The notes under the pieces: model-generated | What the model saw: only the letters and a program-made list of their open reading frames with translations | Databases searched by the model: none | Told to the model about the DNA's origin: nothing | Shown here: piece by piece, positions 1 through 7,581 of the stretch | Numbering within the stretch: position 1 is the stretch's first letter | How the letters are laid out: every line of letters begins with the position of its first letter | Made by a program: the position numbers and the translations under genes | From: DASRCB01 sp035653295 | Lineage (GTDB): Bacteria > Acidobacteriota > Terriglobia > Bryobacterales > Bryobacteraceae | Assembly: GCA_035653295.1 (NCBI GenBank) | Contig: DASRCB010000067.1 | Location: forward strand, 1 to 18,579 | Reading direction: 5' to 3' | Length of the DNA: 18,579 nucleotides

Positions 1-2
1 GG

Positions 3-170
3 CTCCTCTCCGGATCGGTACCGCAAGGGATAACGATGCGCATCCAATTAAACGACGAGGACAGCGTACAGGCAGTGAGCTGTAGTCCGGACATCGCGTT
101 CCGGGTTGCGGCGAGTGCGTTGAATTGTGGTCCACCGGGCGTGAAAACAAAGCGTCCGGTCAATCAGTGA
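3..170 (+). CDS. Possible C-terminal end of an unidentified gene (partial)
   Basis: A frame is open from the window edge to a TGA at 168-170, giving 55 codons that I do not recognise. About two thirds of its third positions are G or C, which is lower than in the clear genes here. The main support is positional: a perfect GC-rich hairpin begins 23 nt after the stop, where a terminator would lie. It could equally be chance open frame in intergenic DNA. The sequence left of the window would settle it. Confidence 0.2.
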   Translation, partial: LLSGSVPQGITMRIQLNDEDSVQAVSCSPDIAFRVAASALNCGPPGVKTKRPVNQ

Positions 171-192
171 CGACGATAGAGCAGCTGGGTCC

Positions 193-218
193 GGCCCGCG
201 CCGCAAACGGCGCGGGCC
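193..218. terminator. Perfect 11-bp GC hairpin, terminator-like
   Basis: Positions 193-203 (GGCCCGCGCCG) and 208-218 (CGGCGCGGGCC) are exact reverse complements separated by the 4-nt loop CAAA. No T-run follows on either strand, so a classical intrinsic terminator is not proven. It could end transcription entering from the left edge. It lies 120 nt before the M24 peptidase start. The rest of 171-338 shows only the palindrome at 321-332. Confidence 0.45.
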
Positions 219-320
219 CCGGGCCTGCCATTCAGAGATTCGACCCACCACTTTGAGGCACAACTGCGTCCGCACTCGAACACACCGTCCGCGGCCCCGT
301 TATGGCCGCCGAGCGGAGTT

Positions 321-332
321 AGTATCGATACT
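321..332. promoter_or_regulatory. 12-bp palindrome before the M24 peptidase start
   Basis: AGTATCGATACT is a perfect palindrome ending 6 nt before the ATG at 339. Its right half contains GATACT (327-332), a weak -10-like hexamer, and TAGTAT (320-325) overlaps the left half. No -35 match is visible at 16-18 nt spacing. It may be an operator, a -10 region or chance. Confidence 0.3.
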
Positions 333-338
333 TCCCCC

Positions 339-1586
339 ATGCCGACCCGCCGTTCACTACTTGCATCCGCTTTCATTGCTCCGTTTGCAGCGGCCGCCCT
401 GCCACCGCCAATCGCAGCGCTGAAGAACCGCCGCGCGGAGGCGCGACCGATCACGCCGGAGGAGCGGCTGGCTCGCGTAGAGCGCGCCCGCGAGCTCATG
501 GCCGCGAATCGCCTCGCCGCCATCTGCATGGCGGGTGGAACCTCGCTCGAGTACTTCAGCGGCGTACGCTGGCATGTCAGTGAACGGCTCTTCGTCATGG
601 CGCTGCCGTCGCGCGGTGAACCGTTCTTCGTCTGCCCCGCATTCGAGGAGGGTCGCGCGCGCGAACAGATCGCCGCCAACGCCAATCTGCACAGCGCACG
701 CGTGTACGCCTGGCAGGAGGACGAGAATCCGTACGCGCTGCTGGCCGCGTGCCTGAAGGAGCGCGGTCTCGCTTCGGGCCGCATCGGTATCGAAGAGCGC
801 ATGCCGTTCGTCTTCGCCAGCGGCATCGGCGAGGCGCTTCCGCGGGCGACCATCGCCGGCGCAACCCCGGTCACGGCCGGCTGCCGAATGATCAAGAGCG
901 CCGCCGAGCTGGCGCTCATGCGTTTGGCTTCGAGCGTGACCCTGCAGGTCTACGAGGCTGCATGGCGATCGGTCCGCGAGGGAATGACCAATCGCGAGCT
1001 GAGCGGCCTGATCGCGGCGGCATACGACCAGATCGGCTTTCCCGGCGACGCCATGGTCGAGGTCGGCGAAAACTCGGCGCTGCCGCACGGATCGGCGAAA
1101 CCGCAGATCATTCGCGAGGGCTCCATCGTGCTCATGGACGACGGCTGCACGGTGGAAGGCTATCAGTCCGACATCACTCGAACATTCGTCTTCGGCCGCG
1201 CGACGGAGAAGATGAAGCGCGTGTTCACGATCGTGCGGCGCGCGCAGGATGCGGCGCTCGCCGCGGCCCGTCCGGGCGTCGCCTGTCAGAACGTCGATGC
1301 GGCCGCGCGGAAGGTAATCGAGGACGGCGGTTACGGGCCGGGCTACAAATACTTCCTTCACCGGCTCGGCCACGGCATCGGCATGGACGGGCACGAATGG
1401 CCGTATCTGGTCCGCGGCAACACACTCCCGCTCGCCGCCGGCATGACCTTCAGCGACGAGCCTGGGATCTATCTTCCCGGCGAGTTCGGCATTCGACTCG
1501 AAGACGACATGCACATCCGGCCGGACGGCGCCGAGTTGCTTACTCCGCAGAGCAACTCGCTGGAGCAGCCATTCGCGGCCATTTGA
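339..1586 (+). CDS. Tat-exported M24 family metallopeptidase (Xaa-Pro peptidase-like)
   Basis: 415 residues. The N-terminus has a twin-arginine start (RRSLLASAF, residues 4-12) and a hydrophobic stretch to about residue 27, so export is likely. A creatinase-like N-terminal domain spans roughly 40-170 and the pita-bread catalytic domain 190-410. All five expected metal ligands of the M24 fold are visible: D267 and D278 (in MDDG and QSDITRTF), H345 (LGHGIG), E374 (SDEPGIY) and E388 (RLEDDMH); H250 and H352 fit the usual accessory histidines. M24 enzymes use two metal ions, typically to remove an N-terminal residue before proline; creatinase relatives share the fold, so the substrate is open. 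No Shine-Dalgarno precedes the ATG. The last 47 nt overlap the convergent gene ending at 1540. Confidence 0.9.
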   Translation: MPTRRSLLASAFIAPFAAAALPPPIAALKNRRAEARPITPEERLARVERARELMAANRLAAICMAGGTSLEYFSGVRWHVSERLFVMALPSRGEPFFVCPAFEEGRAREQIAANANLHSARVYAWQEDENPYALLAACLKERGLASGRIGIEERMPFVFASGIGEALPRATIAGATPVTAGCRMIKSAAELALMRLASSVTLQVYEAAWRSVREGMTNRELSGLIAAAYDQIGFPGDAMVEVGENSALPHGSAKPQIIREGSIVLMDDGCTVEGYQSDITRTFVFGRATEKMKRVFTIVRRAQDAALAAARPGVACQNVDAAARKVIEDGGYGPGYKYFLHRLGHGIGMDGHEWPYLVRGNTLPLAAGMTFSDEPGIYLPGEFGIRLEDDMHIRPDGAELLTPQSNSLEQPFAAI

Positions 1587-3117
1587 CGACGCCGGCCATC
1601 GTTGCCGCCGCCAGGAGCACCGTGAGTACGACAGATATCGACAATCCGGTATAGAGGACGCGTGCCGGCGTGATCGCCGTTAATGAAAGCTCCGCGGCGT
1701 GCGCGGCTGCGTCATGTGTCCACCAGTGCCAGGCAGAGCCTGGGTGCATCGGCGCGACGCTCCCGCCCGAATACATCGGGAACAGTTTCACCGTCCAGGT
1801 GGCGATCAGGATCCATGCGCTGAGCGCTGTGATACAGACCGCGACGAGGGCGCCCGCGGTCTTCCAGCGTGACAGACCGAGAAACGCCAGAATCATGACC
1901 GGAGCGAGGAGTGCCTGAGTGTACCAGGGGCTCGCGCCTGCCGTTTCCCCGTGGGTGTGCGCAAAGCTCGCGGCCGAGGCATAGGCCACTGCGATCGAAA
2001 AGAGAACGATGGCGGCGAAGATGATCCACTCCGCGGACTCGATGCTTCTGTGGCGCGCGATCCACCCGGCGAACGCCACCGCAAGCAGAGCGAGCAGGAC
2101 GTCGAGCGTGGTCTGCGAAAACGTGGTGAATGAATTATTGCCCGTCCACAGCGAGCCGCGGGCGAGGAAGCCAGCCGTCGCCGGCCAGTCGATGTGCGGC
2201 GCCGCGGCGAGAGCCTGTCGAACACCGATCCCATCGAACTCCTCGTGCGTGCCGGGTACGTTCCCATAGAGTGCGACGTTACGGGCATACCACGGGCCCG
2301 CAATCACCAGAACCAACGCGGCGGCGGGCCACGTTCTTCGCAGCTTCGTGCGAGGGTTCAACATAAGCACTGCCGCGAGCGCCACGAATACCAGGAAATA
2401 TGCTTTCGTGAGCAGTCCCGCGGAAAGGCATCCCGCGGCGACAATAGCCGAGCGCCTGTCGGGCTTACGGATGAATTCCGCCAGGGCGGCGAGAAACATG
2501 GCGCCGATGCCGACAGCAAGCCAGTCATTGGCGACATGCGCGATGCTGGCGTAGAGCATTTCCGAGCAGAATACGGTGAACAGCGCTGCGTTCAGGAACG
2601 GGGCCGGAAGCTGCAGTGTGCGGCCCAGCGCCGAAGCGCCGATCCAGATCAGCGTGGTTGAGAGCAGGGCGCCGACGAGCCGGAGAACCAGCACGCGAGC
2701 CGTGATCGGCTGCCGGGAAAGCAACCGGTCCGGCAACGCAAGGACAGCGTAGGCGAGCGGTGGATGGTGCGCCTCGTAATTTGGGCGCGAGCTGTCAGCC
2801 GGCCCCGGCCGCAGGCGATCTAGTTCGCTGCGCCGTTGTGTCTGCTGCTCCAGCGGCAGCGAAAACCATTGATCGAACGGGGTCGCTTCGGCAATCCATC
2901 GGCACACGATATGGCTGAGCGGAGCGACTCGGAATGAGGCGGCAACGTCGGCCGGCAGCAGCGTGCGGCCGAGCACCGGGAGCTTTCCGGTCTCCCAGAG
3001 GGTCTCGACGTAGCCATAATGAAACGCTTCGTCAAAGCCTTCCCACAACGGGAGAAGCGCGGCGAAGAGGCACGCGTTGAGGAGCCCAAATAACAGGATG
3101 AACCGGCGCAGGAGCAA
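1540..3117 (-). CDS. Multi-pass membrane protein, GT-C glycosyltransferase-like (DUF2142/PMT type)
   Basis: 525 residues with many hydrophobic segments. After the first membrane helix comes PLWEGFDEAFHYGYV (residues 23-37); the acidic pair D29-E30 followed by an H/Y-rich stretch matches the first lumenal loop of GT-C glycosyltransferases and DUF2142 proteins. A later HHPPLAYAVLALPDRL segment (near residue 115) also fits that group. Such enzymes move sugars from polyprenyl-phosphate donors to acceptors on the outer face of the inner membrane; the acceptor here is unknown. The start is TTG, 9 nt after the stop of the permease gene, so it is probably the third gene of that operon. The 3' end overlaps the convergent M24 peptidase gene by 47 nt. 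The glycosyltransferase role is family inference. Confidence 0.75.
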   Translation of the reverse strand: MLLRRFILLFGLLNACLFAALLPLWEGFDEAFHYGYVETLWETGKLPVLGRTLLPADVAASFRVAPLSHIVCRWIAEATPFDQWFSLPLEQQTQRRSELDRLRPGPADSSRPNYEAHHPPLAYAVLALPDRLLSRQPITARVLVLRLVGALLSTTLIWIGASALGRTLQLPAPFLNAALFTVFCSEMLYASIAHVANDWLAVGIGAMFLAALAEFIRKPDRRSAIVAAGCLSAGLLTKAYFLVFVALAAVLMLNPRTKLRRTWPAAALVLVIAGPWYARNVALYGNVPGTHEEFDGIGVRQALAAAPHIDWPATAGFLARGSLWTGNNSFTTFSQTTLDVLLALLAVAFAGWIARHRSIESAEWIIFAAIVLFSIAVAYASAASFAHTHGETAGASPWYTQALLAPVMILAFLGLSRWKTAGALVAVCITALSAWILIATWTVKLFPMYSGGSVAPMHPGSAWHWWTHDAAAHAAELSLTAITPARVLYTGLSISVVLTVLLAAATMAGVVKWPRMAAPASCSAE

Positions 3118-3126
3118 GCTTTGCGC

Positions 3127-5547
3127 TCACTCGGCGCGCAGCGCTTCACTCGGATCCACGCGCGTGGCGCGGATGGCCGGGATCGCGCTTGCCAGCGCCG
3201 CGAACGTCAGAAACAAAAGCGGGCTTACAACGAAGGTCAGCGGATCGGTGGTGCTCACGCCGAAGGTCATGGACGCCATCAGCCGTGTCGCCCCGAATGA
3301 CGCTGCGATGCCCACGGCGATCCCCAGCACTGCGAGCGTCAGGCCCTGCCGAACAACGAGCCCGATCACGTCCCCTCGGCTGGCCCCGAGAGCGATGCGC
3401 ACGCCCATCTCGCGTGTGCGCTGCGTCACCGAGTAGCTGATGACGCCGTAGAGCCCCACCACCGCCAGCACGAATGCGCCGATCGCGAAGACCGCGAGCA
3501 GCGCCATCAGTACGCGGGGCTGGGCGCGCGAGGCGCTGAGCACATCATCCATTGTCTGTATGCCGATCACCGGCACGTCGCGGTCCACCGACGCGATCTG
3601 AGCGCGAATCGCGCTGGCCAGAGCGCGCGGGTCGCCGTCGGCGCGTATCGTGAGGTTCATGGAGGGCCAGGGGAGCTGCGCGAACGGCAGATCGACCTCG
3701 GGCGCCGGTTCGGAAGTGAGCGACACGTTCTTAACGTCCCCGATCACGCCCACGATCTCGGACGGACCGCGCCGGCCGAGCGAAACATGCTTACCCACGG
3801 GGTCCTGCCCGGCAAAGAACCTGCGTGCGAATGCCTGATTGATGATGACCACCGACGGGCTGGTTCGCGTGTCATGCTCGTTGAACCATCGACCGCGCAG
3901 CAGCGGGACGCCCATGGTCTTCAGGTAATCGTGCGCGAAGGTCTGGACGTAAACAACCGGGCGGTCGGCAACGGGGACGACCGGCTGACCTTCGGCCAGC
4001 ACCATCGACTGCCGCACCGCATTCAGCGGCAGCGCGGACGAGACCGCGGCCGCTTTCACGCCGGGGATGGCTTCCACCTTTGCGAGCGCCTGCTCGAAAA
4101 AATCGCTCATCTGCTGGCCGGTGGCGTACTTCGCCGGCGGCAGGGACAGGGACATGGTCAGCGTGCCTCGCGTATCGACGCCGACGGGCGCCATGCGCAG
4201 GTGAATGAAGGTGCGGATCAGCAGCCCGGCGCCAACCAGCAGCACCACCGATAAAGCAATCTGAGCAGTGACCAGCGCGCTGCGCATGCGGTTGCGCATC
4301 CTGGCGCCCGCGGCGCCGCGCCCTTCCTCGCGCAGAATGCCGCTCAGCCCCGCGCGCGAGAACTGGAGCGCCGGAGCGAGGCCGAAAAGAATTCCGCAAA
4401 TGACGGACACGCCGGCAGCGAATAAGAGGACCGGGACGTCGATGCCGGCGCCGATCTCGCCGGTGCGCGGCACGAAGTCGGCGACTTTGGCGGAGAGAAC
4501 GCGCGTGGCCACGATGCTGAGTATCACGCCGCACAACCCACCGATCCCAGCCAGCAGCACGCTCTCGGTCAGCAGTTGCCGCATCAGAAGGCGCCGGGTG
4601 GCGCCCAGCGCCGTGCGCACCGCGACTTCGCGCCGCCTTGTCAGTGCGCGCGCCAGCAGAAGACCGGCCACGTTGGCGCAGGCGATCAGCAGGACCACGG
4701 CAACCGCGCCGGCCAGCACCAGCAGCGTCGGCCGGAAGCCGCCGACGAGTTGCTCCTGAAGCCCGCGCACTTCGATAATCCGATTCGTGTCCGGGTAGCG
4801 CGCGAACTCCTTCGCGTACTGGTTCGCCAAAACCGCCATTTGCGCGGCTGCCTGCGAAATGGTGACGCCGGGCAAAAGGCGGCCGATTGCGCCCAGGTAG
4901 GAAACGCCGCTCAGCAGGTGCTCGGTGCTCATCAGTGTTAATTCATCAATGCGCGGAATCCAGATCTCGGTCTTGTTGCTAAGCAGACCGAAGGTAAATG
5001 ACGGCGGCAGGACGCCCGCGATGGTGTACACTCGCGCGCTGAGCGTGACCGGCTGTCCGACGATGGCCGGCGATGCGCCGAACTTCCGGCGCCAAAGGCT
5101 GTCACTGAGAATCACCACCGGTTTGCCCGCCGGTCCGCCATCGTCCTGAACGAAACTGCGTCCCAGCGCCGGCCGAACGCCGAGCAGATCGAAAAAGTTC
5201 CAGCTCACCCGGCCGGCCTGGATCTGTTCGGCGTCTCCGCGGCCGGTGACGGTCATGGTGTCGAAGGTGTACGCCGCGAACCCGGAGAACACGCGCTGCC
5301 GCTCGGCAATCATGGTGTACCGTGGCCACGAGATGAAGTCCGCGCCGCCGTCCTGCTCGCCCTTATCGATTGCGCCCACCAGCACCAGCCGCTTTGCGTG
5401 CCGATAGGGTAGCGGTCGAAGAAGCAGCGTGTCCACCAGCGTGAAGATGGCGGTGTTGGCGCCGATGCCCAGCGCCAGGGTGAAAACGGCGACGAGAGTG
5501 AAGCCGGGATTCTTCCAGAGCAGGCGGAAGGCGTGGCGCAGGTTCAT
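3127..5547 (-). CDS. ABC transporter permease, ADOP family (duplicated MacB/FtsX)
   Basis: 806 residues. It opens with MNLRHAFRLLWKNPGFTLVAV and LALGIGANTAIFTLVDTLLLRPL, the hallmark N-terminus of the acidobacterial duplicated orphan permeases. The layout is one N-terminal helix, a MacB-like periplasmic domain (about 50-250), an FtsX-type three-helix block (about 270-395), a second helix near 425-450 (RMRSALVTAQIALSVVLLVGA), a second periplasmic domain and a final FtsX block (about 685-800) ending DPSEALRAE. MacB-type complexes use such domains to power export or periplasmic processes with a separate ATPase. No ATPase gene lies in the window, so the permease is an orphan here. Its ATG overlaps the stop of the MerR-TPR gene by 4 nt (ATGA), so the two are almost certainly translationally coupled. 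Substrate unknown. Confidence 0.93.
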   Translation of the reverse strand: MNLRHAFRLLWKNPGFTLVAVFTLALGIGANTAIFTLVDTLLLRPLPYRHAKRLVLVGAIDKGEQDGGADFISWPRYTMIAERQRVFSGFAAYTFDTMTVTGRGDAEQIQAGRVSWNFFDLLGVRPALGRSFVQDDGGPAGKPVVILSDSLWRRKFGASPAIVGQPVTLSARVYTIAGVLPPSFTFGLLSNKTEIWIPRIDELTLMSTEHLLSGVSYLGAIGRLLPGVTISQAAAQMAVLANQYAKEFARYPDTNRIIEVRGLQEQLVGGFRPTLLVLAGAVAVVLLIACANVAGLLLARALTRRREVAVRTALGATRRLLMRQLLTESVLLAGIGGLCGVILSIVATRVLSAKVADFVPRTGEIGAGIDVPVLLFAAGVSVICGILFGLAPALQFSRAGLSGILREEGRGAAGARMRNRMRSALVTAQIALSVVLLVGAGLLIRTFIHLRMAPVGVDTRGTLTMSLSLPPAKYATGQQMSDFFEQALAKVEAIPGVKAAAVSSALPLNAVRQSMVLAEGQPVVPVADRPVVYVQTFAHDYLKTMGVPLLRGRWFNEHDTRTSPSVVIINQAFARRFFAGQDPVGKHVSLGRRGPSEIVGVIGDVKNVSLTSEPAPEVDLPFAQLPWPSMNLTIRADGDPRALASAIRAQIASVDRDVPVIGIQTMDDVLSASRAQPRVLMALLAVFAIGAFVLAVVGLYGVISYSVTQRTREMGVRIALGASRGDVIGLVVRQGLTLAVLGIAVGIAASFGATRLMASMTFGVSTTDPLTFVVSPLLFLTFAALASAIPAIRATRVDPSEALRAE

Positions 5548-6485
5548 TGGCCGTTCCCGGCGTGGTCCGCGCGCGCGCCTGAGACCACTGTGGAGTCGCG
5601 TAGCTTGGCCAGCTCACGCCGCGCGATCGCGGCCCAGCTGCTGCCGGGATCGAGCTTCAGATAAGCCTTCCAGTGCCGCACGGCATTCAGGGGCTGCCCG
5701 ATGCTCTGGTACAGCAGGGCAATGTTATAGTGCGCGTCGGCGTACGAGGCGTTGGCGCGCAGCGCGGCCTGGTAATGCTCCAGCGCGCCGGTGCGATCGC
5801 CCGTCTCATCGCACAGGTTGCCGAGATTGAAGTGCGCCAGCGAATAGTCGGGGTCCACCTTCAGCGCTTCATTGTAATAACGCTCCGCCTCGCGCCAGGC
5901 GCGCGCATTGAAGTAGACCGTTCCGAGATTCACCAGCGCGCCGGCGGAAGAGGGATCGATGACCAGGGCCTGCTGATAGGCCTTGATCACGTCCTCGAGC
6001 GGGGCGCCGGTCTGCTCCAGCTCCAGTCCTTTCTCGAACCACCGCTCCGCCTCTACGCGGCGGCTGACCGCTTTGGCCGGGGTGTTCTCCTGCTGCGCCT
6101 TCTTCTCCGGAAATGAGAGCAGCCGCGCCAGTTCCGCCTGATCGAAGTTCAGCAGAAGCTGCCCGGTGATGGGCTCCATGTGATGACCGCCGAACTGCAC
6201 CTGAATGCGTCCACCGTCGGAATACAGCTTCAGCTCAGTGAGCGGATTTTCGATTTCGCGCAGCTTCTCGCGCAGGGACTGGAGCGCGCGGCGAATGCGG
6301 ATGGCGGCAATGTTGGCCTTTCGCAGAGCGATCAGAGTTTTGAGCGCGAGCAGGTCCGAAAAGGTAAAGGTTTCGAGGACGGGAATGAAACTCTGCCGCT
6401 CCCAGCTCTTGAGCTGGCGTTCGGTCAGGTCGAGCAGGCGCCGGACTTCCTCTCGCGTGTACGCCTGCGTCGGTGTTGCCGGCAC
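5544..6485 (-). CDS. MerR-type HTH protein fused to TPR repeats
   Basis: 313 residues. Residues 8-75 form a MerR-like winged helix (YTREEVRRLLDLTERQLKSWER, then the FTFSDLLALKTLIALRKANI helix typical of MerR). Residues 76-140 are a linker. From about 145 to 282 there are TPR units, for example AGALVNLGTVYFNARAWREA and YSLAHFNLGNLCDETGD, about 34 residues apart. The usual MerR effector-binding domain is missing and replaced by a protein-interaction domain. It may act as a regulator that senses a protein partner. It is first in the operon with the ADOP permease (4-nt overlap) and the GT-C-like gene. The start is GTG with no Shine-Dalgarno; TAGAAT lies 6 nt upstream. Domain calls are firm; target genes are unknown. 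Confidence 0.85.
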   Translation of the reverse strand: MPATPTQAYTREEVRRLLDLTERQLKSWERQSFIPVLETFTFSDLLALKTLIALRKANIAAIRIRRALQSLREKLREIENPLTELKLYSDGGRIQVQFGGHHMEPITGQLLLNFDQAELARLLSFPEKKAQQENTPAKAVSRRVEAERWFEKGLELEQTGAPLEDVIKAYQQALVIDPSSAGALVNLGTVYFNARAWREAERYYNEALKVDPDYSLAHFNLGNLCDETGDRTGALEHYQAALRANASYADAHYNIALLYQSIGQPLNAVRHWKAYLKLDPGSSWAAIARRELAKLRDSTVVSGARADHAGNGQ

Positions 6486-6491
6486 GCTGAG

Positions 6492-6497
6492 ATTCTA
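6492..6497 (-). promoter_or_regulatory. -10-like TAGAAT next to the MerR-TPR start
   Basis: Read on the minus strand, TAGAAT (5 of 6 to TATAAT) ends 6 nt before the GTG at 6485, so a transcript from it would be leaderless. No good -35 is seen at 16-18 nt spacing, so this is weak on its own. Its geometry matches the stronger cases at 7520 and 8572. Confidence 0.35.
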
Positions 6498-6533
6498 ACA
6501 AGTCCGGATGAGCAGTGCCGCGGAAATTCGAAA

Positions 6534-6905
6534 CTATCGCTCGCGCATGGCGCGGATGAGCGCTTCCATGTGGTCCAGATATTTCGCCAGCGCTTTACGG
6601 CCCTTGTCCGTGAGCGTGTATTCGGTCCTGGGCATTCGACCTTCGAACGACTTGGAGCAGGCGATGTAGCCGGCCTCTTCCAGCTTGCGTGCGTGCACGC
6701 TGAGGTTGCCGTCGGTGGTTTCCAGCAGGCGCTTGAGATCGTTGAAGGTAAGCGATTGATTCGCGGCCAGGGCGCTGATGATCCCAAGGCGCATGCGCTC
6801 GTGAATCAGGCGATCGAGTTCCGGCAGCCCGCTGCCCGGAACCACCGAACGCGGGCCAGCGGCGCCCGGAGCCTCTTCTTTCCGCAGAGTGTTGCGTCTA
6901 GCCAC
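6534..6905 (-). CDS. Winged-helix transcriptional regulator (HTH_34/PadR-MarR-like)
   Basis: 123 residues. Residues 28-118 form a compact winged-helix domain: LPELDRLIHERMRLGIISAL, then the HTH (SLTFNDLKRLLETTDGNLSVHARKL, about 51-75), then a wing (CSKSFEGRMPRTEYTLTDKG, about 83-102), and a C-terminal helix suited to dimerisation. There is no ligand domain. The start is GTG, overlapping the stop of the upstream membrane protein by 8 nt, with a strong AAGGAGG at 6910-6916. The pairing of a small winged-helix protein with a membrane protein is a recurrent two-gene arrangement. I infer that it binds the inverted repeat at 7516-7540 and represses its own operon. The fold is confident; the operator assignment is inference. 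Confidence 0.85.
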   Translation of the reverse strand: MARRNTLRKEEAPGAAGPRSVVPGSGLPELDRLIHERMRLGIISALAANQSLTFNDLKRLLETTDGNLSVHARKLEEAGYIACSKSFEGRMPRTEYTLTDKGRKALAKYLDHMEALIRAMRER

Positions 6906-7512
6906 CGTACCTCCTTGCGATGATGATGCCGAAAACGATATGCAGGACGCCGAATCCGGCGCCCAGCAGGGCGTTGGCCCACGGCAGCGGCACGAACAGC
7001 GCCACGGCGCCCAGGCCCATGAAGCAGAGGCCCATCAGAGGAACCACGCGTACGGAGAAAGCTCCGCCGGTAACGACACCCGTGCCGTAGAGCAGCAGCC
7101 ACGTGCCGGGAAGCGCGCCGATGAGGTTGCTGCGGTACAGCACTCCACCGAGAAACGCGCCTGCCAGCAGCGGCGGCGCAAAGCTGAGCACGAAACGGCG
7201 CGCGGGAGCGGATGAGAGCGTCTGGCCGGCCGAATCGGATTTCAGCTTCATGGCGATTGCGCCGATACCCATGGCAAGCATGCCTTCCATGAGCCAGGCG
7301 ATGAGCCAGCGATCCGCCGTGGGCTGGCGCGCGGCGACGAAGGCGGCGGCCAGGGCGCTGAGCCCGATAATGACGCCGCCCCACCCCGGCACGGCGGTGA
7401 ACGATCCGGCGCGCTCCATGGTTTCGCGAATGAAGCGCAGGTTGTCCATGGCCCGGCTGTGCAGGCCAACCGGCTCGTGGCCGGTCGGGCGAATCGGTTC
7501 GACAGAGGCCAT
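6898..7512 (-). CDS. Integral membrane protein paired with the winged-helix regulator
   Basis: 204 residues with about six hydrophobic segments (VIIGLSALAAAFVAA, IAWLMEGMLAMGIGAIAM, FVLSFAPPLLAGAFLGGVL, LPGTWLLLYGTGVVTGGAF, VVPLMGLCFMGLGAVALFVPL, LLGAGFGVLHIVFGIIIA). A conserved-looking soluble head, MDNLRFIRETMERAGSFTAV (residues 22-41), precedes the first helix. No catalytic motif is visible and I do not know its function. It is the first gene of a two-gene unit with the regulator at 6534. Its ATG is 7 nt downstream of a near-consensus -10 and has no Shine-Dalgarno, so the mRNA is probably leaderless. A downstream ATG at 7449 also lacks an evident ribosome site. Confidence 0.8.
   Translation of the reverse strand: MASVEPIRPTGHEPVGLHSRAMDNLRFIRETMERAGSFTAVPGWGGVIIGLSALAAAFVAARQPTADRWLIAWLMEGMLAMGIGAIAMKLKSDSAGQTLSSAPARRFVLSFAPPLLAGAFLGGVLYRSNLIGALPGTWLLLYGTGVVTGGAFSVRVVPLMGLCFMGLGAVALFVPLPWANALLGAGFGVLHIVFGIIIARRYGG
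6910..6916 (-). promoter_or_regulatory. Strong Shine-Dalgarno AAGGAGG for the winged-helix regulator
   Basis: On the minus strand AAGGAGG sits 4 nt before the GTG at 6905. It supports that GTG as the start and contrasts with first-in-operon genes here that have no Shine-Dalgarno. Confidence 0.75.
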
Positions 7513-7515
7513 ATA

Positions 7516-7540
7516 ACAAAGTATAGGACGGGTACTTTGT
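7516..7540. promoter_or_regulatory. Inverted-repeat operator ACAAAGTA-N9-TACTTTGT
   Basis: 7516-7523 (ACAAAGTA) and 7533-7540 (TACTTTGT) are exact reverse complements with a 9-nt spacer, about 17 bp centre to centre. The left half overlaps the -10 and expected start point, and the right half lies within the -35/-10 spacer, so a bound dimer would block RNA polymerase. The winged-helix protein encoded second in the same operon is the obvious candidate ligand (inference). Confidence 0.6.
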
Positions 7541-7548
7541 AATGTAAA
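7520..7548 (-). promoter_or_regulatory. Sigma-70-type promoter TTTACA-N17-TATACT
   Basis: On the minus strand the -35 TTTACA (7548-7543) and -10 TATACT (7525-7520) each match consensus at 5 of 6 positions, with ideal 17-nt spacing. The -10 ends 7 nt before the ATG at 7512, so transcription should begin at or within a base or two of the start codon. It drives the membrane protein and winged-helix regulator. Confidence 0.7.
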
Positions 7549-7581
7549 GCCAGCATGCGCCGCGGCGACGGCGGCAAAACT

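Noticed and set aside
48..275. 75-codon minus-strand frame near the left edge
   Set aside because: Low-complexity arginine-rich product that crosses the GC hairpin at 193-218, with no start signal.
357..1514. 385-codon frame on the minus strand
   Set aside because: It is the antisense shadow of the M24 peptidase, whose plus-strand frame has a complete set of metal ligands. The minus product has no recognisable motif.
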